DNA of 64,000 nt. It comes from Bacteroidales bacterium (lineage in GTDB: Bacteria; Bacteroidota; Bacteroidia; Bacteroidales; F082). The stretch is from contig JAEEQP010000004.1 in assembly GCA_016285355.1 (NCBI GenBank), forward strand, positions 54,443-118,442. Direction: 5' to 3'. Below are positions 29,292-37,918 of the stretch, in pieces; the first letter of the stretch is position 1, and each line of letters opens with the position of its first letter. Both the position numbers and the translations under genes were made by a program. The notes below the pieces were generated by a model. The model was not told the DNA's origin and ran no database searches. It was given only the letters and a program-made list of their open reading frames with translations.

Positions 29292-29738
29292 ATGAGTTAC
29301 CCAATAGGACATTTCTACTGCAATTTGGACTCGAAAGGGCGCGTGTCATTCCCCAGCGAGTTCAAGGAACAGTTTGGCGATCAGGTGAATGAGGGCTTTG
29401 TCCTTCATCCCGACCCATACGTGAAATGTCTCGAACTATATACCGTTAGAGACTGGCGAGATTTACTGGCTCGTTTGAGTGCCAAACTTTCGCAGTTCAA
29501 GAGAAAGCAAGAAGCAGTAATGCGCCGCTATGACTCAGGATCTCGTTTTGTCAAACTTGACAGCAACGGTCGTCTTTTGATCCCCAAGGATCTCATCGAG
29601 AAAGGTCTTCTCGAGAAAGAAATTGTCATCACCTCGGTCATGACGAAAATGGAAATCTGGAACAAGGATCTCTACGAACAATCACTTGAGACCGAAATTT
29701 CTGACGAGGAATACTTCGACATTCTTGAAAACTTATAA
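29292..29738 (+). CDS. mraZ: Transcriptional regulator MraZ
   Basis: 148 residues from the ATG at 29292; the upstream frame to 29235 runs through the promoter. Two SpoVT/AbrB-like repeats are visible: GHFYCNLDSKGRVSFPSEFK near the start and SRFVKLDSNGRLLIPKDLIE in the second half, each with the DSKGR/DSNGR turn that contacts DNA. The protein forms rings and represses its own operon by binding the TGGGN repeats, which are present 42 bp upstream. As usual it is the first gene of the dcw cluster. The next gene, rsmH, starts 15 bp downstream. Confidence 0.94.
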   Translation: MSYPIGHFYCNLDSKGRVSFPSEFKEQFGDQVNEGFVLHPDPYVKCLELYTVRDWRDLLARLSAKLSQFKRKQEAVMRRYDSGSRFVKLDSNGRLLIPKDLIEKGLLEKEIVITSVMTKMEIWNKDLYEQSLETEISDEEYFDILENL

Positions 29739-29753
29739 TTGAGGAGGCTAGTC

Positions 29754-30647
29754 ATGTATCATTATCCGGTCATGAAAAAAGAATGCATCGGGGGCCTGAA
29801 CATCAACCCCGAAGGTGTGTACGCCGACGTCACTTTTGGCGGCGGCGGTCATTCGCGTGCCATCCTTGACAGGCTCACGACGGGCCATCTTTATGCCTTC
29901 GACCAAGACGAGGATGCCGCAGTCAACGCTTTTGATGACGAGCGTTTCACCTTCATTCCTCAGAACTTCAAGTACTTCAAGAACTTCATCCAACTCTATC
30001 ACGGTGGGAAGATTGACGGTGTCATCGCCGACTTGGGTGTCTCGTCTCACCAGTTCGACACACCCGAAAAAGGTTTTTCCACCCGCTTCGACGGTCCCTT
30101 GGACATGCGCATGAGCCAAATGACACCCAACGATGCCGCCATAGTGGTGAACACCTACGACCACGCCGCCCTGACACGCATCCTGCGTCTCTACGGCGAG
30201 ATGCAACAGCCCCAACTTATCGCCTCCGACATCATCATGGCCCGCGAAGCCGAACCCATCGAGACCACCGAGCAGTTGAAAACCGCCGTGCAACGCCGTT
30301 TGCCACGCGGCAAGGAGAACAAGGTATTAGCCCAACTCTTCCAAGCCTTGCGCATCGAGGTGAACCAAGAGCTTGACGCCTTGACCGCCTTCCTCACCCA
30401 GTGCCCCGACGTGCTGAAGTCGGGTGGCCGCCTTGTGGTGATGAGTTATCACTCGCTTGAAGACAGAATCGTGAAGAATTTTATGAGGACTGGCAATGCT
30501 GAGGGCAAGGAAGTGAAAGATTTTTACGGAAACCTACTTACACCTTATCATATTATCACGCGCAAACCGATTGTCCCCTCCGACGAAGAAATGGAGCGCA
30601 ACAGTCGGGCCAGAAGCGCCAAACTCAGAATTGCAGAGAAAAAGTAA
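29754..30647 (+). CDS. rsmH: 16S rRNA (cytosine1402-N4)-methyltransferase RsmH
   Basis: 297 residues from the ATG at 29754, which has an unusually good ribosome-binding site for this phylum (GAGGAGG at 29741). The SAM-binding motif is YADVTFGGGGHS (about 23-34), followed by IADLGVSSHQFD and the PLDMRM element. SYHSLEDRIVKNF near the C-terminus is the family signature. The enzyme methylates C1402 in the ribosomal decoding centre. The arrangement mraZ-rsmH-ftsL is standard for the dcw cluster. Confidence 0.95.
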   Translation: MYHYPVMKKECIGGLNINPEGVYADVTFGGGGHSRAILDRLTTGHLYAFDQDEDAAVNAFDDERFTFIPQNFKYFKNFIQLYHGGKIDGVIADLGVSSHQFDTPEKGFSTRFDGPLDMRMSQMTPNDAAIVVNTYDHAALTRILRLYGEMQQPQLIASDIIMAREAEPIETTEQLKTAVQRRLPRGKENKVLAQLFQALRIEVNQELDALTAFLTQCPDVLKSGGRLVVMSYHSLEDRIVKNFMRTGNAEGKEVKDFYGNLLTPYHIITRKPIVPSDEEMERNSRARSAKLRIAEKK

Positions 30648-30651
30648 AGCA

Positions 30652-31143
30652 ATGGGAGAAAACAGATTCAAGAGCGCGGCGATTGAAAACGCGCAAGAGC
30701 AAGAAAAAGAGGAACTTGCAATCATTAAGACCGACAACACTCCTCTATCGGAAGCGGGAGCAGAAACCGTCGATGAAAAACCAGCGAAAGGCAAAGCAAA
30801 AACCGGCGGCAAAGGCGGAAAGACCCTGATGACCGTTTTTGGCGGCAAATATCTCGTGAACAGAGGTATCGCCCAACAGTTTCCTTTTTTGGTCTACGTC
30901 ACGATTCTCCTCATGATCCTCATCACCAACACCTACGTGGCCGAGGAAAAAAGCCGCGAAATCACCCAGACCACAAAAAGGCTGAACGACCTTCAAGTGG
31001 AATACGTGCAACTGAAATCGGCCATCATGGAGGCATCAAAACAATCCGTGTTGGCCAGAAAGCTCAAGGGCACAGGCATCAAGGAGACCATTGAGCCGCT
31101 GAAACGAATCAACATCGAAGAACCTGAAAAAGCGGAGGAGTGA
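30652..31143 (+). CDS. ftsL: FtsL-like cell division protein
   Basis: 163 residues from the ATG at 30652; a longer frame overlaps rsmH and is not used. About 75 cytoplasmic residues rich in Lys and Glu are followed by a membrane helix (FPFLVYVTILLMILITNTYVA, split here as about residues 79-99). Then comes a periplasmic coiled coil (KSREITQTTKRLNDLQVEY) and a tail. This is the bitopic layout of FtsL, which forms a complex with FtsB and FtsQ and activates FtsWI. Sequence similarity to E. coli FtsL is too weak to see; the assignment rests on topology and its place between rsmH and ftsI. Its stop overlaps the next start. Confidence 0.82.
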   Translation: MGENRFKSAAIENAQEQEKEELAIIKTDNTPLSEAGAETVDEKPAKGKAKTGGKGGKTLMTVFGGKYLVNRGIAQQFPFLVYVTILLMILITNTYVAEEKSREITQTTKRLNDLQVEYVQLKSAIMEASKQSVLARKLKGTGIKETIEPLKRINIEEPEKAEE

Positions 31144-33299
31144 TGAAGATTGAACCCAAAACCGATACCCTTTGGAAGACCTACCTGGTGTATTTCCTGG
31201 TACTTCTCTTTGGCATTGCCGTCATCGTGAAGATTATCCTCGTGCAGACCAAGGACAGCCATGAGCTCGTGCAACTTGCCGAAAAACGCGAATATCGCCT
31301 CAGGGAAATGGAAGCCTCAAGAGGTAATATTTTCTCCAGTGACGGACAACTGATGGCCACCACAATCCCGCTTTATGACGTCTTTTTTGACTACAAGGCC
31401 GTCGATTCCGCTTTCCTTGCCCAAAACATCGACTCACTCTGTGGCCAAATGGCTAATCTCTTCCCGAAAAGAAACGCCGCACAATGGAAGGCTTTTTTCG
31501 CTGAAGGCAAGGCCAAGAAAAACCGCCACTACAAGATTGCGCTGAACATCACGCAGTCGGAATTGAGGCAGATGCAACAGTTCGTCATCTTCAACCGCGG
31601 CTTATATCAAGGTGGCATGATTTACGAAAAGAAAACCCGCCGCGACCACCCCTATAAAGAATTAGCAAGCCTCATGTTAGGCATGGCCAACGAGGAAAAA
31701 GGCTACTACTTCGGTTTGGAAGGTGCCTACAATGACTATCTGAGAGGCCAAAACGGTTACCAGATGGAAAGACGACTGCACCACAACGACTGGATTCCAG
31801 TCGATTCGGAGAAAAACGAAGACGCCATCAACGGCAACGACCTCATCACCACCTTCGACATCAAGTTGCAGGACATCGTTGAAAACGCACTCAACAACAC
31901 CTTGGTCACCAACAAGGCCGAACAAGGCTGCGCGATTCTCATGGATGTGGAGACTGGTTACGTGAAGGCTTTGGCCAGCTTGTCGCTCAACCACGAGACA
32001 GGGCAGTATGAAGAAAAATACAACTTCGCCTTGGCTGAACGCTACGAACCCGGTTCCGTCTTCAAAATCGCTTCCATGGTCGTTCTGCTCAACCATAATG
32101 AAAAGCTCAAGCTCGACGACAAGGTGAACATCGGCACCGGCCCCATCAAGTTCTCCAACCGCGTCATGAAAGACGACCACAGGTTTACCTCCGACGGCAT
32201 CGCGACGGTGCAGGAAGTCATCGAACAGTCTTCGAACAAAGGTACGGCTGTGCTCATCACGAAAGAGTTTGTGGCCCATCCCGAGAAATACGTTGAAGGC
32301 CTCTACGCCTTAGGACTGAACAAAAAAGTGGGCACAGGCATTGCAGGCGAGGCGAATCCCGTCATCAAGCACCCAAACGACAAAACGAAAGACGGCAGAA
32401 AGCTTTGGTCGAATGTTTCTTTGCCTTGGATGTCAATTGGTTATGAAGTCAACGTGACGCCATTGCACCTCCTCACGCTCTACAATGCCATCGCCAACGA
32501 CGGTAAGATGATGAAGCCGCAATTCGTCACTGAAATCCGCCGTGGCACCCAGACCATCGAGAAATACGACCCCATCGTCCTTAACGAGCACATTGCCTCG
32601 CCTGAGGCCATCGATAAACTCCAAACCATGTTGGAAGGCGTTGTCATCAGAGGAACGGCCAAGCGTCAGTTCAAGGATTGCGTGGTTCCTGTGGCAGGCA
32701 AAACTGGTACGGCGCAGTACTACGACAAGGTGCAAGGCTATAGCTACCACGAGCCAGGCATTGGCAGGAAGCTGTACAACACCACTTTTGTGGGCTACTT
32801 CCCGACCGACAAGCCCAAATACAGTTGCATCATTGTGGTGAGTCGCGCTCGTGGACCGTATTGGGCAGCCGGTAGCGTCTCAGCACCTGGATTCAGGGAA
32901 ATTGCCGAAAAAATCAACGCCACCCGCATCGGCATTAAAGACGATGACTCTACTGTGCTCGTACACAACACTTATGAGCCGATTATTGTGCAGAGCGAGA
33001 AAGCCCGAAACTACCTCAACGGCTTGTCAGAAGAATACTCAGACTATGCTCTTGACGGTAACTGGGTGACTGTCGAAAAAGACGATAACGGCGAAACCAA
33101 AGTCAAGAAAGCCGAAATCAAGCAGAATATCGTGCCCAATGTGGTCGGGATGGATGTCACCGATGCCATCTATCTGCTTGAGAATTTGGGACTGAAACCC
33201 GACTTCAAAGGCCAAGGCATCGTCAAAGAACAGTCGCTGCAAGCTGGCGACACCATAAAGTCCAACAGTGTCATTCACTTAAAACTCGAAAAGAAATGA
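31143..33299 (+). CDS. ftsI: Division-specific penicillin-binding transpeptidase FtsI (PBP3) with PASTA domain
   Basis: 718 residues from the ATG at 31143, overlapping the ftsL stop (TGATG). A membrane helix (about 13-33) is followed by the dimerisation domain with GNIFSSDGQLMA. The transpeptidase domain carries the catalytic SVFK (Ser305), SSN (about 362-364) and KTGTAQ (Lys520). One PASTA domain sits at the C-terminus (VPNVVGMDVTDAIYLLENLG), as is common in Bacteroidota. The enzyme crosslinks septal peptidoglycan together with FtsW, which is encoded five genes downstream. It overlaps murE by 4 nt. Confidence 0.94.
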   Translation: MKIEPKTDTLWKTYLVYFLVLLFGIAVIVKIILVQTKDSHELVQLAEKREYRLREMEASRGNIFSSDGQLMATTIPLYDVFFDYKAVDSAFLAQNIDSLCGQMANLFPKRNAAQWKAFFAEGKAKKNRHYKIALNITQSELRQMQQFVIFNRGLYQGGMIYEKKTRRDHPYKELASLMLGMANEEKGYYFGLEGAYNDYLRGQNGYQMERRLHHNDWIPVDSEKNEDAINGNDLITTFDIKLQDIVENALNNTLVTNKAEQGCAILMDVETGYVKALASLSLNHETGQYEEKYNFALAERYEPGSVFKIASMVVLLNHNEKLKLDDKVNIGTGPIKFSNRVMKDDHRFTSDGIATVQEVIEQSSNKGTAVLITKEFVAHPEKYVEGLYALGLNKKVGTGIAGEANPVIKHPNDKTKDGRKLWSNVSLPWMSIGYEVNVTPLHLLTLYNAIANDGKMMKPQFVTEIRRGTQTIEKYDPIVLNEHIASPEAIDKLQTMLEGVVIRGTAKRQFKDCVVPVAGKTGTAQYYDKVQGYSYHEPGIGRKLYNTTFVGYFPTDKPKYSCIIVVSRARGPYWAAGSVSAPGFREIAEKINATRIGIKDDDSTVLVHNTYEPIIVQSEKARNYLNGLSEEYSDYALDGNWVTVEKDDNGETKVKKAEIKQNIVPNVVGMDVTDAIYLLENLGLKPDFKGQGIVKEQSLQAGDTIKSNSVIHLKLEKK

Positions 33300-34753
33300 A
33301 ACTCAAAGAAATATTAGTTAACTGCAACCTTCTGGAAATCGAAGGCGACAAGGAGCTCGACATCTCTGACATCACCTTCGACTCCCGAAAAGCCGACAAA
33401 GGCACTTTGTTCTTTGCCGTAAATGGCACGCAAGTCGATGGCCATGACTATATTGACAAAGCCATCGGAAACGGTGCCGTCGCCGTGGTGTGCGAGAAGA
33501 TGCCCCGAAAGAGAGCCGAAAGAGTCACCTACATCAAGGTGGACAATTCGGCCTACGTGTTGGGCGTGGGTGCCTCCAATTTCTTTGGAAATCCTTCCAA
33601 AAAACTGCGTTTGGTCGGCGTTACAGGCACCAACGGCAAGACCACCATCGCCACCTTATTATATAGGCTCTTCACCGATGCGGGCTACAACTGCGGCTTG
33701 CTCTCCACCATTGAAAACATCATCAACCGCGAAGTGATTCCGTCAACGCACACCACCCCTGACCCCATTGAGTTGAATGCCCTGTTGCAGCAAATGGTGG
33801 AAAAAGGGTGTGAATACGCCTTCATGGAGGTAAGTTCACACAGTGTAGCACAAGACCGCATCGCTGGACTTCATTTTGCAGGCGGTATCTTCACCAACCT
33901 GACCCACGACCACCTCGACTACCACAAGACGATGGCCAACTACCGCAATGCCAAGAAGAAATTCTTCGACGACCTGCCGCAGAGTGCCTTCGCCCTCACC
34001 AACCTCGACGACAAAAACGGAGCCGTCATGCTCCAGAACTGCAAGGCCAAGAAACTCAGCTACGCCCTGAAACATGACGCCGACTTCAAAGGCATCATTA
34101 TGGAGAGCCACTTCGACGGTATGTTGCTCAAAGTGAACGGCACCGAAATGTTCACCCAGCTTGTGGGAGGTTTCAATGCCAGCAACATCTTGGCCATCTA
34201 CGGTGCAGCTTTGTCATTGGGTTTCAACAAAGACGAGTTGCTGGTCGAAATCAGCAAACTGCGAGGAGCCAACGGCCGCTTCGACATGGTGTATTCTGAA
34301 AACGGCATCGTGGGCATTGTAGATTACGCGCACACCCCTGACGCTTTGGAAAACGTGCTTGAGACTATCAACGAGGTGCGCTGCCACAAGGAAACGCTCA
34401 TCACCGTAGTGGGTTGTGGAGGCAACCGCGACACCACCAAACGACCTGAAATGGCTGCCGTTGCCGTGAAACTGAGCGACCGCGTCATCCTTACCAGCGA
34501 CAACCCGCGCAACGAAGACCCCGATGAAATCATCCGCCAGATGAAAGCCGGTATCGCTGAGGAAGACAAAGGCAAGGTGCTGAGCATCACCAATCGCGGT
34601 GAGGCCATCCGCACTGCCGTTGCTCTTGCCAAGAAGGGTGACATCATTCTCCTTGCAGGAAAAGGCCACGAAAACTATCAGGAAATCAACGGAGTAAAGA
34701 ATCATTTTGACGACAAGGAAGTCTTGTCGGAAGCATTTAAGGAGGCACGCTGA
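33296..34753 (+). CDS. murE: UDP-MurNAc-tripeptide synthetase MurE, DAP-adding
   Basis: A 485-residue Mur ligase. The N-terminal domain has DSRKADKGTLFFAV, the ATP loop is VTGTNGKTT (about 110-118), and HTTPDP and HDHLDYH follow in the central domain. The C-terminal domain has the amino-acid-specificity motif DNPRNEDP (about 402-409). DNPR is the meso-diaminopimelate signature, so peptidoglycan here is of the DAP type. The gene overlaps ftsI and mraY by 4 and 1 nt. MurE acts on UDP-MurNAc-L-Ala-D-Glu, which is made by MurD; that gene is reduced to a fragment two positions downstream. Confidence 0.96.
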   Translation: MKLKEILVNCNLLEIEGDKELDISDITFDSRKADKGTLFFAVNGTQVDGHDYIDKAIGNGAVAVVCEKMPRKRAERVTYIKVDNSAYVLGVGASNFFGNPSKKLRLVGVTGTNGKTTIATLLYRLFTDAGYNCGLLSTIENIINREVIPSTHTTPDPIELNALLQQMVEKGCEYAFMEVSSHSVAQDRIAGLHFAGGIFTNLTHDHLDYHKTMANYRNAKKKFFDDLPQSAFALTNLDDKNGAVMLQNCKAKKLSYALKHDADFKGIIMESHFDGMLLKVNGTEMFTQLVGGFNASNILAIYGAALSLGFNKDELLVEISKLRGANGRFDMVYSENGIVGIVDYAHTPDALENVLETINEVRCHKETLITVVGCGGNRDTTKRPEMAAVAVKLSDRVILTSDNPRNEDPDEIIRQMKAGIAEEDKGKVLSITNRGEAIRTAVALAKKGDIILLAGKGHENYQEINGVKNHFDDKEVLSEAFKEAR

Positions 34754-36030
34754 TGTTATACTATCTCTTCAATTATCTGCAAAAAATCCATTTCCCGGGC
34801 GCAGGTGTTTTCAACTACGTCACCTTTCGCGCTGCGTCAGCCATCATTTTGGCTTTGATCATCTCGGTTTGGTTCGGCAACTGGTTCATCAAACTGCTGA
34901 AGCGCAAGAAAATCATTGAAACCCAGCGCGATGAAGCCACTGACCCATACAACACCAAGAAAATAGGCGTGCCCACCATGGGCGGTGTCATCATCATCAC
35001 GGCCATCCTGATTCCTGTGCTGCTCGTGTGTAAACTCCATAGCGTTTACACCCTCCTCATGATTGTCACCACGCTGATTTTGGGCATGATAGGATTTGCC
35101 GATGACTACATCAAGACCTTCAAAAAGAACAAAGATGGCCTCAAACCCATCGTGAAATTGGGCGGACAGGTCTTGTTGGGACTCATTGTCGGTCTCACCT
35201 TGCGTTTCAGTCCAGCCGTGCAAATCAACGAGACGGTACATGTTAAAATCGAAGACAACAAAGAAGTCGTCGTGAAAAGCCCCACAGTGAAATCGACCCA
35301 AACGACCATTCCTTTCCTCAAGAACCACAACCTCAACTACGCAGACCTCTTCAAATGGGCTGGACCGAAATGGATGTACAATTTAGCTTGGGTTTTTCTG
35401 GTACTGCTCACCGTCTTCATCGTGGCTGCCGTGTCGAACGGCTCCAACCTCAACGATGGCATGGATGGCATGGCATCGGGCAACTCGGCCATCATCGGGT
35501 TAACCCTATTGCTGTTGGCTTATATTTCAAGTAACGCCAAGACCGCAAGTTACCTCAATCTGATGTACATTCCTGGCAGCGAGGAGCTTGTCGTGTTCAT
35601 GGCCGCTTTCGTGGGTGCCTTGATTGGTTTCCTTTGGTTCAACTCCTACCCTGCCCAAATCTTCATGGGTGACACAGGCAGTCTGACCATTGGCGGTGTC
35701 ATCGCAGTGTCAGCCATCATCATGCACAAGGAGCTGTTGTTGCCTTTGCTTTGCGGCGTGTTCCTCTTCGAAATCCTCTCCGATTTGGACGTGAAACGTT
35801 TTGTGAAGACAGGAAAAAAACACCGCATTTGGAAGACCGCTCCCATGCATGACCACTTCCGCATGAGCTATAACAAATTCAAAGAGAAATGGCCCGATTC
35901 GACTGTCACTTTCAAGGGTCACGGCGAGGGACACAACACGGTTCACCACGAGGTGAAGATTACCATCCGCTTCTGGATTGTGACCATATTGCTGGCTGCT
36001 TTTACATTGATAACCTTTAAAATACGATAA
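34753..36030 (+). CDS. mraY: Phospho-MurNAc-pentapeptide translocase MraY
   Basis: A 425-residue integral membrane protein. It transfers phospho-MurNAc-pentapeptide to undecaprenyl phosphate to make lipid I. Conserved elements are KKIGVPTMGGVIII, GFADDYIK with the paired aspartates, the NLNDGMDGMA loop, and FMGDTGSLTIGG. An insertion in the middle loop (about 160-200, with VHVKIEDNKEVVVKS) is typical of Bacteroidota. The C-terminal HDHFRM and KFKEKW precede a final helix. The start overlaps the murE stop (TGATG). It is followed by a 60-bp gap containing a palindromic repeat. Confidence 0.95.
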   Translation: MLYYLFNYLQKIHFPGAGVFNYVTFRAASAIILALIISVWFGNWFIKLLKRKKIIETQRDEATDPYNTKKIGVPTMGGVIIITAILIPVLLVCKLHSVYTLLMIVTTLILGMIGFADDYIKTFKKNKDGLKPIVKLGGQVLLGLIVGLTLRFSPAVQINETVHVKIEDNKEVVVKSPTVKSTQTTIPFLKNHNLNYADLFKWAGPKWMYNLAWVFLVLLTVFIVAAVSNGSNLNDGMDGMASGNSAIIGLTLLLLAYISSNAKTASYLNLMYIPGSEELVVFMAAFVGALIGFLWFNSYPAQIFMGDTGSLTIGGVIAVSAIIMHKELLLPLLCGVFLFEILSDLDVKRFVKTGKKHRIWKTAPMHDHFRMSYNKFKEKWPDSTVTFKGHGEGHNTVHHEVKITIRFWIVTILLAAFTLITFKIR

Positions 36031-36040
36031 AAATTTAAAA

Positions 36041-36063
36041 GGGCAGACACGTGGGTCTGACCC
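36041..36063. repeat. Short palindromic repeat between mraY and the murD remnant
   Basis: GGGCAGACACGTGGGTCTGA followed by CCC is an inverted repeat (GGGCAGAC with GTCTGACCC). Similar GGGCAGAC...GTCTG...CCC elements are dispersed in Bacteroidales genomes. It lies exactly where the first two MurD domains would be encoded. A different GTAGGGGCGACA-type repeat lies in the murG-murC gap at about 39015-39035. Confidence 0.5.
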
Positions 36064-36090
36064 TACAAACAACCGAATAATTATAAAACC

Positions 36091-36657
36091 ATGACTTACA
36101 TTGAAGAACTGACCAACACGAAACTGCGACAACCTAACTCCATGGTAGCCAGCATATCCAACAAGATTTTGCAAATCAGGAAAGAGAGCATCAAGCAGAG
36201 CCTGAGCGACTTGAACACCATCGAGCATCGCCAGGACTACATCGCCACCATTGACGGCGTGATGTATTATGACGATTCGAGAGCCGAAAACGCGAATGCC
36301 ACCTGGTTCACTTTCGAGAATATCGTCAAGCCTGTGATTTGGATTGCCGGCGGCAACGACCGCGAAACCGATTTCAGGGACCTGAAGCACGTGGCTAAGA
36401 AGAAGGTCAAAGCGCTGATTTGCATCGGGAAGTATCATGCCAACCTGAAAAACGCCTTCCAGAAGGACGTCAAAGACATCTACGAAGTGAAAAACTTGGA
36501 AGAAGCTGTCGAAACGGCCTCCTTCTTGGCTCAGGAAGACGACATCGTGCTGTTCTCACCAGCTTGTAAGTCAGACAACTCTGAAGAGACTTTCGTCGAG
36601 CGCGGCGACCATTTCACTAACATCGTAAAACAACTTGAAAATGAATGTCATCAATAG
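36091..36657 (+). CDS. Stand-alone MurD C-terminal domain (murD remnant or diverged protein)
   Basis: 188 residues that align only with the last ~40% of MurD, the D-glutamate-adding ligase. NSMVASISNKILQIRKESI corresponds to the linker before the C-terminal domain. IEHRQDYIATIDGVMYYDDS, WIAGGNDRETDFRDL, VKALICIGKY and DIVLFSPACKSDN follow in the normal order to the family's end. Missing are the UDP-binding domain and the whole ATP-binding domain with its GTNGKTT loop. Conserved substrate-binding positions are changed: the family's DSKATN is DSRAEN (62-67), and the usual SPACASFD is SPACKSDN. The frame is open, has its own ATG and overlaps ftsW by 17 nt. It cannot be a working ligase alone; a full murD elsewhere or a new role must be assumed. 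Confidence 0.8.
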   Translation: MTYIEELTNTKLRQPNSMVASISNKILQIRKESIKQSLSDLNTIEHRQDYIATIDGVMYYDDSRAENANATWFTFENIVKPVIWIAGGNDRETDFRDLKHVAKKKVKALICIGKYHANLKNAFQKDVKDIYEVKNLEEAVETASFLAQEDDIVLFSPACKSDNSEETFVERGDHFTNIVKQLENECHQ

Positions 36658-37918
36658 GTTAATGAGAGGCGACAAGGTCATCTGGATTGTGACGCTGTTG
36701 TTGGCCATCGTCTCCCTCATCGTGGTTTACAGCGCCGCCAGTGCCTTAGTGGTCAACAAATACCACGGAAGCACCAGCCAGATGCTGATAAAGCACGCCA
36801 GCACGCTATTCATCGGCTTCGTCATGCTGTACATCGCTTACCGCATTGATTACCGGCATTTTGCCAAAGTGGCGTGGCTACTGCTGATTCCATGCATGGC
36901 TTTGCTGCTCTACACCCTATTGTTTGGCCGCAACATCAACCAAGCCAGTCGTTCCATCAGTTTAGGTGGTTTTTCGTTCCAGCCCAGCGAAGTGGCAAAA
37001 ATCATCCTCATCACCTACCTGTCGAGACAGTTGGTTATGATGGGGCCTGCTTTGAACAGTTTCAAGGAAGTGCTAATCAAACTCGCTACGCCCATTTTGG
37101 TCACTGTGGCCTTGATTTTCCCTGAAAACCTGTCTACCGCCGCCATCTTGTTGGTGGTTTGCCTTGTGCTGCTCTTCATCGGGCGGGTGAAATTCCTGCA
37201 CATTTTAGCCATCCTCGGCATCGGAGTGGTCGGATTAGGCCTATATATCGCCATGGACGCAGCTCGGACAAGCATAGGAAACCGAAAATTGCAAAAAGCG
37301 CAGGCGGAATATGTCGGCGACCCGGCCAATGCCCCTGTTTTCACGCCAAAGAAAACCCGAATCCAGACTTGGATTGGACGTATCGAAGCTATGGGTGAAG
37401 ACGAAGAAAAAGACTTTGACCCTTTCGATGACCATCACTATCAGCAGACCTACGCGAAAATCGCCGTGGCCACCAGCTCCATCGTGGGCAAAGGCCCCGG
37501 AAAAAGCGAGCAGCGCAACTTCTTGCCCCATCCTTATTCGGACTTCATCTTCGCCATCATCATTGAGGAATACGGCCTTCTTGGAGCCATCGTCGTCTTG
37601 ATGCTTTATGTCATCCTCTTTACGAGAGTGTTACGAATCGTCATCAAGCGTCCCCTCACCTTCGGCTCGTTCATGGCTTTCGGTTTGGGATTCCTCGTCA
37701 TCATGCAGGCCATGATCAACATGGGAGTTTCGATAGGGTTGTTGCCAGTCACAGGTCAACCGTTGCCCTTCGTCAGCATGGGCGGTTCGTCGATGATGGC
37801 CACCGGACTTATCATCGGCATGATTCTGAGCGTCACCAAAAGCATGGAAGACGGTACCACAAGCAAAGAACAAGAGTTGAAAACCATTACAGAGACAGAG
37901 ATAACGGATTATGAATGA
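36641..37918 (+). CDS. ftsW: Septal peptidoglycan glycosyltransferase FtsW
   Basis: 425 residues from the ATG at 36641, within the end of the murD remnant. About ten membrane helices of the SEDS family are visible. Signature segments are GGFSFQPSEVAKI, the long extracellular loop with RNFLPHPYSDFIFAIIIEEYG (catalytic region with DFIF) and GQPLPFVSMGGSSMMATG. FtsW polymerises lipid II at the septum with FtsI. A loop of about 80 residues with EAMGEDEEKDFDPFDDHHYQ between helices is longer than in E. coli but usual for Bacteroidota. It overlaps murG by 8 nt. Confidence 0.95.
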   Translation: MNVINRLMRGDKVIWIVTLLLAIVSLIVVYSAASALVVNKYHGSTSQMLIKHASTLFIGFVMLYIAYRIDYRHFAKVAWLLLIPCMALLLYTLLFGRNINQASRSISLGGFSFQPSEVAKIILITYLSRQLVMMGPALNSFKEVLIKLATPILVTVALIFPENLSTAAILLVVCLVLLFIGRVKFLHILAILGIGVVGLGLYIAMDAARTSIGNRKLQKAQAEYVGDPANAPVFTPKKTRIQTWIGRIEAMGEDEEKDFDPFDDHHYQQTYAKIAVATSSIVGKGPGKSEQRNFLPHPYSDFIFAIIIEEYGLLGAIVVLMLYVILFTRVLRIVIKRPLTFGSFMAFGLGFLVIMQAMINMGVSIGLLPVTGQPLPFVSMGGSSMMATGLIIGMILSVTKSMEDGTTSKEQELKTITETEITDYE

